The notes beneath the pieces were generated by a model, which was not told the DNA's origin, did not search any database, and saw only the letters and a list, made by a program, of their open reading frames with translations. A program made the translations under genes and the position numbers. From Microvirga sp. ACRRW (GTDB lineage Bacteria; Pseudomonadota; Alphaproteobacteria; Rhizobiales; Beijerinckiaceae), in contig NZ_JAKRNJ010000013.1 in the NCBI RefSeq assembly GCF_022346925.1, positions 1 to 48,717 of the forward strand: a DNA stretch of 48,717 bases, read 5' to 3'. This document shows, one piece after another, positions 34,272 to 43,128 of this stretch (position 1 is its first letter; the number at the start of each line of letters is the position of its first letter).

Positions 34272-35993
34272 TCAGGCCTCCTGATTCTTGAGGGGATGAA
34301 TTTCCTTTTCGCCCCGCTCCAAAATCTTTTCCAGGGTCTCGATGCGGTCAGCCTCGGCCGAGGGCTTGTCCCAGCGGATGCGGTTGATGCGGGGGAAACG
34401 CATGGCCACGCCCGATTTATGACGCGTGGAGCGCTGTAGACCCTCGAAGGCGACCTCCAGCACGAGGCCGCGATCCTTGCCGTATTCCACCTCGCGCACT
34501 GGGCCGAAACGATTAACCGTGTGATTGCGGACATAACGGTCGAGCTTCACGAGCTCTTCGTCGGTGAAGCCGTGATAGGCTTTGCCGACTGGTACCAGCT
34601 CCTCGCCATTCGGTCCGTCACGCCAGACACCGAAAGTGTAATCTGAATAGAAGGACGAGCGCTTTCCGTGGCCGCGCTGACCGTACATCATCACCGCGTC
34701 GACCAGATAAGGATCGCGCTTCCACTTGTACCAATAGCCCTTCGGGCGGCCGGGAAGGTAGGGACTGCTCGCGCGCTTGATCATGCAGCCTTCGATCGCA
34801 TCCGCGTCGGGGCCTGCGCCGATTGAAGCCGGATTGGCGCGGGCAGTCGCGAGATCATCCCATGTCTCGAACGTCACCATGGGAGATAGATCTATGCGCG
34901 GATCGTCGATGCGCGCGACGAGTTCTTCAAGACGTTTTCGGCGCTCGCGGAGCGGACGGTCGCGCAGATCCTCGTCCCCTTCGGTGAGAATGTCATAGAC
35001 GCGCAGGTGCGCGGGAAATTCCGCGATGAGTTTTGGCGTCACGGCTTTGCGGTTGAGGCGTTGCTGTAGCACGTTGAAGCTCTGGACGAGCCCGTCGCGC
35101 ACGATCAGCAATTCGCCGTCGATGGCGCCTTCGAAATTCAGGGCTTCCACGAGATCGGGGAATGCGCGGGAAACATCCTCGCCCGTGCGCGAATAGATGC
35201 GGCGCACCGGGCGTCCATGACTATCCTGGCCAGAGACGGCTTGCAGGCGAATGCCGTCCCATTTCCATTCGGCGAGAAAATCCGATGCATCAAGCTTTTC
35301 AAAATCCTCGTCCTCAAGCGGATGCGACAGCATCGGCGGACGAAACGGCGCGGGGTTGCTGGATTCGGGCTTGGAGCCACGCCCCTCGACCCAGGCGAAG
35401 AGATCTTCATAAGGCGCGTCCAGCCCGTGCCAAATCAGCTCGACCTCATCGGCTTCAAACCCTCCGAGCTGCGCCACCGCAGTTTTCGCCAATCGCGCCG
35501 AAACACCCACGCGAAGCTCGCGCGTGATGAGCTTCAACAAAGCCCAACGTCCTGTCTCATCGAGCGCATTGAGCCAACCCGCGACCTTCGCAGGCAGGTC
35601 GCTTTTGCTCGTGGTCGCAAGCGTCTCCACCACCTCCGTCAAGGTCGGTACGTGAGGCGGCGGATTGTTATGGCCGATGGTCGGTGCGTCACCATCGGCA
35701 GGTGCAACGCTCTCATGTCCCGGCGCAGGCCAGATCAGCGCTACCGTTTCCGCGAGATCGCCCACATAGTGATAGGACATGCGGAAGAGTTCCGGGTCGG
35801 TGCGCTCTTCCACGAGACCACGGATCAGGCCGGGCTTCGCCTCCTTGAACATCAGGGCATTCGTCATGGCCGCCAGCGCATAACCGCGCTCGGGATCGGG
35901 CGTGTGGCGGAAGTAATCCATGATGAGCCGCAGCTTCGCATTGCGGCGCGGCTCGTAAGAGAGACGGTCGAGGAGAGCGGCGAAGCGGTTCAT
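34272..35993 (-). CDS. ATP-dependent DNA ligase of the ligase-associated damage-response set
   Basis: A 573-residue ligase that seals nicks through an enzyme-AMP intermediate. An N-terminal DNA-binding domain spans about 1-210. The nucleotidyltransferase core has the adenylated Lys244 in EWKWDGIRL (motif I), RIYSRTGEDV (Ia), EGCMIKR (IV) and WYKWKRDP (V), followed by an OB fold with VEYGKDRGLVLEV and the closing RFPRINRIRWDKPSAEADRIETLE. It matches the family named cisplatin damage response ATP-dependent ligase. The ATG at 35993 overlaps the stop of the exonuclease gene (ATGA). It shares the window with the exonuclease, Lhr-type helicase and PdeM, the known four-part set. Confidence 0.95.
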   Translation of the reverse strand: MNRFAALLDRLSYEPRRNAKLRLIMDYFRHTPDPERGYALAAMTNALMFKEAKPGLIRGLVEERTDPELFRMSYHYVGDLAETVALIWPAPGHESVAPADGDAPTIGHNNPPPHVPTLTEVVETLATTSKSDLPAKVAGWLNALDETGRWALLKLITRELRVGVSARLAKTAVAQLGGFEADEVELIWHGLDAPYEDLFAWVEGRGSKPESSNPAPFRPPMLSHPLEDEDFEKLDASDFLAEWKWDGIRLQAVSGQDSHGRPVRRIYSRTGEDVSRAFPDLVEALNFEGAIDGELLIVRDGLVQSFNVLQQRLNRKAVTPKLIAEFPAHLRVYDILTEGDEDLRDRPLRERRKRLEELVARIDDPRIDLSPMVTFETWDDLATARANPASIGAGPDADAIEGCMIKRASSPYLPGRPKGYWYKWKRDPYLVDAVMMYGQRGHGKRSSFYSDYTFGVWRDGPNGEELVPVGKAYHGFTDEELVKLDRYVRNHTVNRFGPVREVEYGKDRGLVLEVAFEGLQRSTRHKSGVAMRFPRINRIRWDKPSAEADRIETLEKILERGEKEIHPLKNQEA

Positions 35994-37033
35994 GCCTCGT
36001 CTCCTGCGGGGGCTGCTTCTTCCACCTCACCCTCGTCGCCATAACCCAGCATATGCAGTGGACGCGCCTTGATGCCGTGCGTGGTGCACCAATGGACGAG
36101 TGCATCCTCCTGGCCGTGTGTGACCCAGACTTCGCCTGCGCCGGTTTCCTGGATCGTGCGGCACAAATCGTCCCAATCGGAATGGTCGGAGATCACGAGC
36201 GGCAGCTCCACGCCCTTCTGTCGGGCTCGCGCCCGCACGCGCATCCAGCCGGAGGCGAAGCACGTGACGGGATCGGGAAAGCGGCGCGACCAGAGATCCT
36301 GGATGGAAGAGGGCGGGCAGATGACGATGGCTCCTCCGAGCTTCGAGCGTTCGGATGCGGCAACCTTCGGCGTTTCGCCTAAAGGAATGCCCTCGGATTT
36401 GTAGAAATCCGTCAGCCGCTCCATGGCTCCATGCAGATAGATCGGCAGGTCATATCCTTCCTCCCGCAGCAGGGCCATGACCCGTTGCGCCTTGCCGAGC
36501 GCATACGCGCCGACGATGTGCGTGCGCTCTGGAAAGAGTGCGACGGAATCCATGAGCTTGCGCACTTCTTCGCGCGTATCGGGATGACGGAAGACGGGCA
36601 GGCCGAAGGTGGCCTCCGTGATGAAGATATCGCAGGGCACCAGTTCGTAGGGCAGGCAGGTGGGATCTCCCGCGCGCTTGTAATCGCCCGAGACCACGAC
36701 GCGGGTTCCGCCTGCTTCGATGGCGATCTGCGCCGAACCCAAGACATGTCCTGCGGGCGTGAAGCGCACGGTCACATCGCCGAGCTTCATGCTCTCGCCG
36801 AGGGCCGCTTCCTGTGTGCGCACGGCAAAATCCTCGCCATAGCGCACCGCCATGATAAGCAATGTCTCCCGGGTGGCGAGCACCGCCTTGTGACCGGAAC
36901 GGGCATGGTCGGAATGGCCATGGGTGATGAGCGCCCGTTTCACGGGCCGGACCGGATCGATATGGAAGTCGCCGAGGGGACAATAGAGCCCTTGCGGGGT
37001 CTGGGTGAGGATGTCGGTGGAGCGCAACGCCAT
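35990..37033 (-). CDS. Ligase-associated metallo-beta-lactamase-fold exonuclease
   Basis: A 347-residue SNM1/CPSF-like nuclease. The metal motif is THGHSDHARSG (about 38-48), with further beta-CASP-type elements: PAGHVLGSAQI, SGDYKRAGDP, ITEATFGLPVF, PIYLHGAMERLTDFY, and the closing ISDHSDWDDL and WVTHGQEDAL. This matches the ligase-associated DNA damage response exonuclease family. First gene of a minus-strand operon exonuclease, ligase, yjbQ. Its promoter must lie in the 75-base gap from the divergent methyltransferase gene. Confidence 0.95.
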   Translation of the reverse strand: MALRSTDILTQTPQGLYCPLGDFHIDPVRPVKRALITHGHSDHARSGHKAVLATRETLLIMAVRYGEDFAVRTQEAALGESMKLGDVTVRFTPAGHVLGSAQIAIEAGGTRVVVSGDYKRAGDPTCLPYELVPCDIFITEATFGLPVFRHPDTREEVRKLMDSVALFPERTHIVGAYALGKAQRVMALLREEGYDLPIYLHGAMERLTDFYKSEGIPLGETPKVAASERSKLGGAIVICPPSSIQDLWSRRFPDPVTCFASGWMRVRARARQKGVELPLVISDHSDWDDLCRTIQETGAGEVWVTHGQEDALVHWCTTHGIKARPLHMLGYGDEGEVEEAAPAGDEA

Positions 37034-37108
37034 GGTAAGAATATAGGGTGTCCAGGCTTAAATCCGAGTCGCATTGACAGGTTCCCATCTCTGCCTCATG
37101 GCAAAGCT

Positions 37109-38038
37109 ATGTCATTGACTTCCTCCTTCCGTTCCTCCGGCGATGTCCTGGCCGACCGCCGCTATGAATATGCCAGCGCAGCTTTCGAAGAGCGCGATTT
37201 CGATGCCGCCGCCGATCTGGCGCGGCAGGTGTTGGAGCTTACCCCCAATTTCGCTCCCGCCCAGGCCATGCTGGGCCGTTCGGCTGCCGAACTCGGAATA
37301 CACGACGAGGCCGTTCAGGCCCTCACCCGAGCCTTGGCGCTGGAACCCGAGGATGCCTTGGGCGTGCGCCTCGATCTCGTCCGTCTTGGCGCGCTGCCAG
37401 CCGAAGAGGCGATGACCGATACTTATGTGCGGGCGCTATTCGACGAGTACGCGCCCAAATTCGATCAGCACCTCACCAAGAGCCTGGCCTATCGCGGGCC
37501 CGAACTGATCGCCGATGCGCTTCGGCGCGCCTGTTCCAAGGATACCCGCGACTACCGGTTCGGTCTGGCGCTTGATCTCGGATGTGGAACGGGGCTGATG
37601 GGGCAGGTTCTCGAAGGGTTGTGTGAAGCCCTTGTCGGCGTCGATCTCTCACCGCGCATGCTGGACAAGGCGGAAAAGACGAAGCTCTATGACGAGCTGC
37701 ATGAAGGAGAACTTATTTCCTTCCTGAAAACACGCGGGGAGGCGGAGGCCGATCTGGTCGTCGCGGCAGATGTGTTCGTCTACATGGCGGCGCTCGATGA
37801 AACCTTCCGCGAAGCGCATCGGGTGCTGAAGCGTAAAGGGCTCTTTGCCTTCACGGTGCAGGCGCATGAAGGCGAAGGCTTCGCTCTTGGAAGCGATGCG
37901 CGCTATGCGCATGGCGCAAGCTATCTGGGTAAGCTTGCCGAGGATAATGGTTTTGCGGCCATTGTCTTCGAGCGCGTATCGACCCGGGAAGATCGCGGCG
38001 TACCGGTTCCCGGGTTTCTTGTGGTGTTGCGGCGCTAA
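37109..38038 (+). CDS. TPR-containing SAM-dependent methyltransferase
   Basis: A 309-residue cytosolic protein. The open frame extends far upstream on the antisense side of the exonuclease; I chose the ATG at 37109 (MSLTSSFRSSGDVLA). Residues of about 17-90 form tetratricopeptide-type helices (YEYASAAFEERDFDAAADLARQVLEL). Class I methyltransferase motifs follow: LALDLGCGTGLMGQVLE (about 153-169, SAM-binding), VGVDLSPRMLDKA, DLVVAADVFVYMAAL and KRKGLFAFTVQAHE. The substrate is unknown; TPR plus methyltransferase suggests a protein partner. It separates the two halves of the ligase-associated repair set, perhaps by insertion or rearrangement. Confidence 0.92.
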   Translation: MSLTSSFRSSGDVLADRRYEYASAAFEERDFDAAADLARQVLELTPNFAPAQAMLGRSAAELGIHDEAVQALTRALALEPEDALGVRLDLVRLGALPAEEAMTDTYVRALFDEYAPKFDQHLTKSLAYRGPELIADALRRACSKDTRDYRFGLALDLGCGTGLMGQVLEGLCEALVGVDLSPRMLDKAEKTKLYDELHEGELISFLKTRGEAEADLVVAADVFVYMAALDETFREAHRVLKRKGLFAFTVQAHEGEGFALGSDARYAHGASYLGKLAEDNGFAAIVFERVSTREDRGVPVPGFLVVLRR

Positions 38039-38041
38039 AGT

Positions 38042-38860
38042 TTAAGCCACAGGCGTCGACGGGTGCGGCGCATTTTCGTAGCAGCCGACAACCGATTGAT
38101 CGAAGTCAATGATCGAGCCCGTCATCATGCCGGATTCCGTGCTTGTGAGGAACGCGACCGCGCGGGCGACTTCCCTCGGGTCGAGCAGGCGGCCGAAAGG
38201 CTGTTCCTTCTCGGCCTTCTCGAGCCATCCGTCCTCAGCGCCGTGATAGAGCCGCACGATCCTGTCCTCGCCCGGCGTGTTCATCCAGCCGATATTGAGG
38301 CCGTTCACGCGGATGCGCCAGGGCATGAGGCTGAAGGCGGCGTTTTTCGTGAGTGTCGCAAGCGCGCCCTTCGAGCCGCAATAGGCTGAGATAAAGGGCT
38401 GGCCGCCATGAGCGGACATGGACAGGATGTTAACCATCGCGCCTTCGATCTTCTCGCGGCGCATGATCTTGGCAGCGTCCTGCATGAGAAAGAACGGCGC
38501 GCGCACGTTGACCGCGAACATGCGGTCGAAGAGTTCGGGACTCGTGTCGAAGATCGTGCCGCGGTCGGTGATGCCGGCGGCATTGACCAGCACATCGACG
38601 CGTCCGAACGCGCTGTCGGCGCGGGCGACAACTTGTCGTGTGTCGTCCATGTTCGAGAGGTCGGCTTTCACGAATTCCGTGCGGCAGCCCTGCGCCGTGA
38701 TGTCCCGCGCAACGGCTTCGCCCTTTTCCGTATTCCGCCCGCAAATGACGAGCCCGGCAGCGCCTCGCTCGGCGAGGGTGCGGGCGATAGTCTCTCCAAG
38801 GCCTTGGGTGCCGCCTGTGACCACGGCGATGGCGTTTTTGAACTGGGTTGGTTGGCTCAT
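38042..38860 (-). CDS. Short-chain dehydrogenase/reductase
   Basis: A 272-residue NAD(P)-dependent oxidoreductase. The cofactor motif is VVTGGTQGLGE (about 13-23), followed by NAAG (about 93), the catalytic Ser in ILSMSAHGG, YCGSK with catalytic Tyr and Lys (about 161-165), and RVNGLNIGWMNTPGE. Several features (INxxWMNTPGE and GCYE) resemble SDR oxidoreductases acting on sugars or polyols, but the substrate is not clear. It is convergent with the methyltransferase (3-base gap between stops) and divergent from the Lhr-type helicase. Confidence 0.93.
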   Translation of the reverse strand: MSQPTQFKNAIAVVTGGTQGLGETIARTLAERGAAGLVICGRNTEKGEAVARDITAQGCRTEFVKADLSNMDDTRQVVARADSAFGRVDVLVNAAGITDRGTIFDTSPELFDRMFAVNVRAPFFLMQDAAKIMRREKIEGAMVNILSMSAHGGQPFISAYCGSKGALATLTKNAAFSLMPWRIRVNGLNIGWMNTPGEDRIVRLYHGAEDGWLEKAEKEQPFGRLLDPREVARAVAFLTSTESGMMTGSIIDFDQSVVGCYENAPHPSTPVA

Positions 38861-39000
38861 GGCGTTTCCCTTTATGATTGTTCAGCTGAGGCATGCTGAA
38901 GGCATCATGAGAGGAATGGCAAGCCGGCAAAGAATTGAGTTCACACCCCAAATCGGCCTGCGGTGGTGAAACTCTTCCTCGCCTCCTATCTTAGGATAGC

Positions 39001-41661
39001 ATGTCCAAAGCGTTCGTATCCCTTCTCCCCAAAACCTTCCGGGACTGGTTCAAGAGCCGAGGCTGGAAGCCCCGTGAGCATCAGCTGGAGCTTCTCGCCA
39101 AGGCGAAGGCAGGCCGCTCCGTGCTGCTCGTGGCGCCCACAGGCGCGGGCAAGACGTTGGCTGGCTTTTTGCCAAGCTTAGCGGAACTGGCGGAACGTGG
39201 TCCGAGCCGGGGGACGGCCAAGGACAAGCGCGGGATTCACACCCTCTACATCTCTCCCTTGAAGGCGCTCGCCACGGACATCGCACGGAACCTCGAGGCT
39301 CCGGTGCAGGAAATGGGCCTGCCGATCCGCATCGAGACGCGCACGGGCGACACGCCGTCCCACAAGCGCGCCCGGCAGATTGAGCGCCCTCCAGACATCC
39401 TTCTGACGACGCCCGAGCAGCTCGCGCTCCTGCTCGCCCATCGCGAGGCGACGGATTTCTTCAAGGATTTGCGCCGCGTCGTTCTTGACGAGCTGCATTC
39501 GCTGGTGACGTCGAAGCGCGGGGATCTGCTGTCGCTCGGGCTCGCGCGGCTAATGAGCCTTGCTCCGCAGGCCACCGCCGTCGGTTTGTCCGCGACCGTG
39601 CGCGAGCCGGACGATCTGCGGCGGTATCTCGTGCCGCAGCGAGCTTCCTCCACCTTCCCCCTGAAGGGGGAGGTCGCGCCGGAGGCGCGGGAGGGGGTGG
39701 GAAGCGCGACTTCTGAGGCCGAGACGCTGCCACCCCACCCCGGATCGCTCACGCGCTCCGACCCTCCCCCTCAAGGGGAGGGTGAAGAATGGGGACCTAC
39801 TAACCTCGCCGATCTCGTCGTTGTGAAAGGCGGAGCGCAGCCCGACATCCGCATGCTCGAACTGGACGAGCGCCTGCCACTCGCCGGGCACACGGCATCT
39901 CTCTCGATGCCGGTGATCTATGATCTGATCAAGGACCACAAGACCACGCTCGTTTTCGTCAACACGCGTCTGCAAGCGGAATACACGTTCCAGGAGCTAT
40001 GGAAACTCAATGACGATGGTCTTGCCATCGCGCTTCATCACGGCTCCCTCGATGTCGCGCAGCGCCGCCGCGTGGAGGAGGCGATGGCGGAGGGAAAGCT
40101 GAAGGCCGTGGTGTGTACCGCAACCCTCGATCTCGGCATCGACTGGGGCGATGTGGATCTCGTGGTGAACGTAGGCGCACCGAAAGGCGCCTCCCGCATC
40201 ATGCAACGCATCGGCCGCTCCAATCATCGCATGGACGAGCCGTCGCAGGCTTATCTCGTGCCCGCCAACCGTTTCGAGATTCTGGAATGCCGTGCGGCGT
40301 TGGATGCCGTGCATGAAGCGGCGCAGGATACGCCGGATGCCCGTATCGGTGCGCTCGATGTGCTCTGCCAGCACATTCTCGGCATGGCCTGCGCCGATCC
40401 GTTCAAGCTCGAAGATCTTTACGAGGAAATACGCTCGGCAGCACCCTATGCGGATCTGACATGGGAGGATTACGAGGCTTGCGTGGCCTTCGTCGCGACG
40501 GGAGGCTACGCTCTTCGTGCATACGAGCGCTTCGCCAAGATCGTGAAGGGCAACGATGGGCTGTGGCGCGTGCGCGACGGCAAGATCGCGCAGCAATACC
40601 GCTTGAATGTCGGCACCATCGTCGAATCCACCATGATCAAGGTGCGCCTCGGCAAGGCATCGCGCTCCCGCCCCGGAACGGTGCTGCCGCGTGGGCGCAT
40701 TCTCGGCGAGATCGAGGAATATTTCGCGGAGACGCTGACGCCAGGCGATACCTTTCTCTTCGCGGGCGAGGTGCTGCGGTTCGAGGGCATCGCGGAAGAC
40801 GAGGTGCTGGTGACACGCGCGGCTTCCGGCACGGACCCGATGATCCCGTCCTACGAGGGCGGCAAGTTTCCGCTTTCCACCTTCCTCGCTGCCCGCGTGC
40901 GCGAAATCCTGGCCGATCCCTTCGAATGGGATCGCCTGCCGCCGCAGATGACCGAATGGCTTTTGCAGCAGCGCCGCCGCTCCATCGTGCCGGGCGCGCG
41001 CGATCTTCTTGTCGAGACGTTTCCGCGCGGCAACCGCTTCTACATGACCTGCTTTCCCTTCGAGGGGAGGCTCGCGCACCAGACCCTGGGCATGTTGCTC
41101 ACGCGACGCATGGAACGAGCGAAGCTGAAGCCGCTGGGCTTCGTCGCCAACGATTACGGCATCGCTGTCTATACGTCGGGCGACATCGCCGCACTCGCGA
41201 TGCGCGATCCGGGTTTCCTCGATGAGCTGTTCTCGGAGGACATGCTGGGCGACGACCTGGAGGATTGGCTCGCCGAATCCGCCCTCATGAAACGCACCTT
41301 CCGCCAATGCGCCGTGATTGCCGGGCTGATCGAGCGCAAGTTTCCGGGGGAGAAGAAGACCGGCAGGCAGGTCACGATCTCCACCGATCTCGTCTATGAC
41401 GTGTTGCGCAAGCATGAGCCAGACCACGTGCTGCTTCGCGCCGCGCGAGCTGATGCGGCAACTGGACTCCTGGACGTGAAGCGCCTCGGCATGATGCTTG
41501 AGCGCATCCGGGGGCGAATCATTCACAAGCCGCTCGACCGGGTTTCTCCTTTGAGCGTGTCCGTCATGCTGGAGATCGGTCGCGAGCGCGTTTATAGCGA
41601 CAATGCGGACGAGATTCTGGCCGAGGCGGAAGCAGCGCTTCTCGACGAGGCTTTGGCGTGA
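39001..41661 (+). CDS. Ligase-associated DEXH-box helicase, Lhr-core type
   Basis: An 886-residue ATP-dependent 3'-5' DNA helicase of the Lhr-core family. Motif I is APTGAGKT (about 45-52), Ia ISPLKALA, DELH (about 163-166) in the DEXH position, SAT (197-199), TLVFVNTR, and motif VI QRIGRSNHR. The winged-helix and Lhr-specific C-terminal domain follow (GRILGEIEEYFAETL, then GYVANDYG-like GFVANDYGIAVYTSG). The ATG at 39001 follows AGGA. Residues of about 214-264 are an in-frame insert of foreign composition (STFPLKGEV to PPPQGEGEE) encoded by a palindromic element, between motif III (SAT) and the linker to domain 2. The enzyme probably remains functional, since the frame is kept. GTG of pdeM overlaps its stop. 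Confidence 0.95.
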   Translation: MSKAFVSLLPKTFRDWFKSRGWKPREHQLELLAKAKAGRSVLLVAPTGAGKTLAGFLPSLAELAERGPSRGTAKDKRGIHTLYISPLKALATDIARNLEAPVQEMGLPIRIETRTGDTPSHKRARQIERPPDILLTTPEQLALLLAHREATDFFKDLRRVVLDELHSLVTSKRGDLLSLGLARLMSLAPQATAVGLSATVREPDDLRRYLVPQRASSTFPLKGEVAPEAREGVGSATSEAETLPPHPGSLTRSDPPPQGEGEEWGPTNLADLVVVKGGAQPDIRMLELDERLPLAGHTASLSMPVIYDLIKDHKTTLVFVNTRLQAEYTFQELWKLNDDGLAIALHHGSLDVAQRRRVEEAMAEGKLKAVVCTATLDLGIDWGDVDLVVNVGAPKGASRIMQRIGRSNHRMDEPSQAYLVPANRFEILECRAALDAVHEAAQDTPDARIGALDVLCQHILGMACADPFKLEDLYEEIRSAAPYADLTWEDYEACVAFVATGGYALRAYERFAKIVKGNDGLWRVRDGKIAQQYRLNVGTIVESTMIKVRLGKASRSRPGTVLPRGRILGEIEEYFAETLTPGDTFLFAGEVLRFEGIAEDEVLVTRAASGTDPMIPSYEGGKFPLSTFLAARVREILADPFEWDRLPPQMTEWLLQQRRRSIVPGARDLLVETFPRGNRFYMTCFPFEGRLAHQTLGMLLTRRMERAKLKPLGFVANDYGIAVYTSGDIAALAMRDPGFLDELFSEDMLGDDLEDWLAESALMKRTFRQCAVIAGLIERKFPGEKKTGRQVTISTDLVYDVLRKHEPDHVLLRAARADAATGLLDVKRLGMMLERIRGRIIHKPLDRVSPLSVSVMLEIGRERVYSDNADEILAEAEAALLDEALA
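39640..39792 (+). repeat. Rhizobial-type intragenic palindromic element within the helicase gene
   Basis: About 150 bases inserted in frame. Each end is a hairpin: CCTTCCCC/GGGGGAGG (39653-39673) and perfect ACCCTCCCC/GGGGAGGGT (39761-39769, 39775-39783). The arms inside them, one with GGAGGCGCGGGAGGGGGTGGG and the other with CCACCCCACCCCGGATCGC, are roughly complementary, so the whole unit folds as one long imperfect palindrome. The sequence type matches dispersed palindromic repeats that I know from Hyphomicrobiales genomes, comparable in behaviour to Rickettsia palindromic elements. Confidence 0.8.
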
Positions 41662-42359
41662 CGGCATTGCGGAAGAACAAAGAGACAACGCACGAAATCG
41701 AGCTGGCGGGGCAGCTGGCGCTCCTGGATCTTTCCGGGGGCATGTACCTGCCTGCGCACGATGCTCTGCTTGTGGCCGACCTGCATTTCGAGAAGGGGTC
41801 CTCCTTCGCGCGCCGCGGCATGATGCTGCCGCCCTACGACACGCGCGAGACCCTGAGCGCCCTGTCCGATGTGGTGTCGCGCTTCAACCCGCGTGTCGTC
41901 ATCGCGCTGGGCGACAGCTTCCACGATATCGGCGGGCCCGAGCGGCTCGGCGATGAAGAGCGCTCGACCCTGACGAATGCTCAGGCCGGCCGCGACTGGA
42001 TCTGGGTGACGGGCAATCACGACCGCATCCTGCCGGACAGCATCGGCGGGCAGGTGGTGGAGGAGATGAATCTCGGCTCCCTCACCCTGCGCCACGAACC
42101 GGAGTCGGGCGCGCAGACGGAGATCGCAGGCCACCTGCATCCGGTGGGTAAGGTGGTGATGCGAGGCCGTGCCACACGCCGCCGCTGCTTCCTGACCGAC
42201 GGCAATCGCTGCGTCATGCCCGCGCTCGGCGCCTATGCGGGTGGCCTCAATGCCTGCGATGCGGCCTTCAAGCCGCTCTTCCCGAAAGGCTTCACCGCAC
42301 ACCTAATCGGCACGGAACGCATCTTCGCGATTGCGAAGTCTATGCTCTGCCGGGATTGA
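41658..42359 (+). CDS. pdeM: Ligase-associated DNA damage endonuclease PdeM
   Basis: A 233-residue metallophosphoesterase. GTG at 41658 overlaps the helicase stop (GTGA) and gives MTALRKNKETTHEIEL; no better start exists. Metal motifs are VADLHFEKGSSF (Asp, His), ALGDSFHD (Asp), GNHDR, RHEP (His) and GHLHP (GHxH). This matches the ligase-associated DNA damage response endonuclease PdeM family. Co-translation with the helicase is expected. With the ligase and exonuclease genes at 34.3-37.0 kb it completes the set. Confidence 0.94.
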   Translation: MTALRKNKETTHEIELAGQLALLDLSGGMYLPAHDALLVADLHFEKGSSFARRGMMLPPYDTRETLSALSDVVSRFNPRVVIALGDSFHDIGGPERLGDEERSTLTNAQAGRDWIWVTGNHDRILPDSIGGQVVEEMNLGSLTLRHEPESGAQTEIAGHLHPVGKVVMRGRATRRRCFLTDGNRCVMPALGAYAGGLNACDAAFKPLFPKGFTAHLIGTERIFAIAKSMLCRD

Positions 42360-42363
42360 TGGT

Positions 42364-43128
42364 TTAGTCCCGCCTGAAGATCATGTTGGCGAGCCAGCCG
42401 AAGAAGATCGCGATCAATGCGGTGGCGAGACCGTAGAACAGGGACCAGTCGCGGGCGACGGAGCCCACCTGTTCCTCGAAGCCCGTCTTGACCAGCTCGA
42501 AATGGGTGATCGTGCTCGCCAGGATCACCGTGTCGGCGAAGAGGGTCACTTCCACGTTGTATTCGCCAGGCGGGGCTGTTGCGGGGAGGGGGATGCTCGC
42601 CCGAAAGAGGTTGGGCGTCAGGAAAGTTACCCCGCGCTCGTCCTCGAGATAGAGCCCCTCCTGCGCCTTCAGGCGATAGAGCGCCTCGCGGAAGTCCCTG
42701 TCCGCTCCTTCCCCGCGCTCGTTGGTGAAGGTGGGAGAGTTGATGATGGCTCGAAGGCCAATCCTCTGGCGCTGGCGCAGCTGAATGCTGGTGATCTCGT
42801 CGATAGCCCGTGAGGTCAGGACGCTCAGATAGGCAGGGGCCTGCGGAAACTTCTGCTGCTCCTGATTGATCCAGACCGGGCCGACGCGTTGCCTCTCACG
42901 CACCACCAGGAACTGGCGTGGGCCACGAACGGTGACGACCACGTCGTAGCCCGTGGCGCGGGCGACCGTCTGCGCATCGCGCTCGATGGCGCCGAAAACG
43001 GCAATCGATGTCCCGGTATAGTTCGAGTTGATGAGGACACGGTGGTTCGACAGGGACGTGATCAGGGTCTCCGCCGAGGCGGAACTCATCGAGACCAATG
43101 CGGCCAGGAGGAACCAGAGCGCTCTCAC
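42364..43128 (-). CDS. TIGR02186 family membrane-anchored periplasmic protein
   Basis: A 254-residue protein of unknown function, TIGR02186-like. The start is GTG at 43128, overlapping the TGA of the upstream TSUP gene (GTGA); the frame extends further upstream, but that part is out-of-frame TSUP sequence. A signal peptide covers about residues 1-19 (LWFLLAALVSMSSASA). The periplasmic part includes ITSLSNHRVLINSNYTGTSIAVFG and a carboxyl-terminal helix at about 227-250 (WSLFYGLATALIAIFFGWLANMIF) anchors it with a basic tail inside. The pair with a TSUP permease is a known combination in alphaproteobacteria and suggests a joint role in sulfur-compound or anion transport. Confidence 0.88.
   Translation of the reverse strand: MRALWFLLAALVSMSSASAETLITSLSNHRVLINSNYTGTSIAVFGAIERDAQTVARATGYDVVVTVRGPRQFLVVRERQRVGPVWINQEQQKFPQAPAYLSVLTSRAIDEITSIQLRQRQRIGLRAIINSPTFTNERGEGADRDFREALYRLKAQEGLYLEDERGVTFLTPNLFRASIPLPATAPPGEYNVEVTLFADTVILASTITHFELVKTGFEEQVGSVARDWSLFYGLATALIAIFFGWLANMIFRRD

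Noticed and set aside
39997..41688. 563-codon minus-strand frame
   Set aside because: Antisense to the helicase, which has all family motifs; this frame has none.
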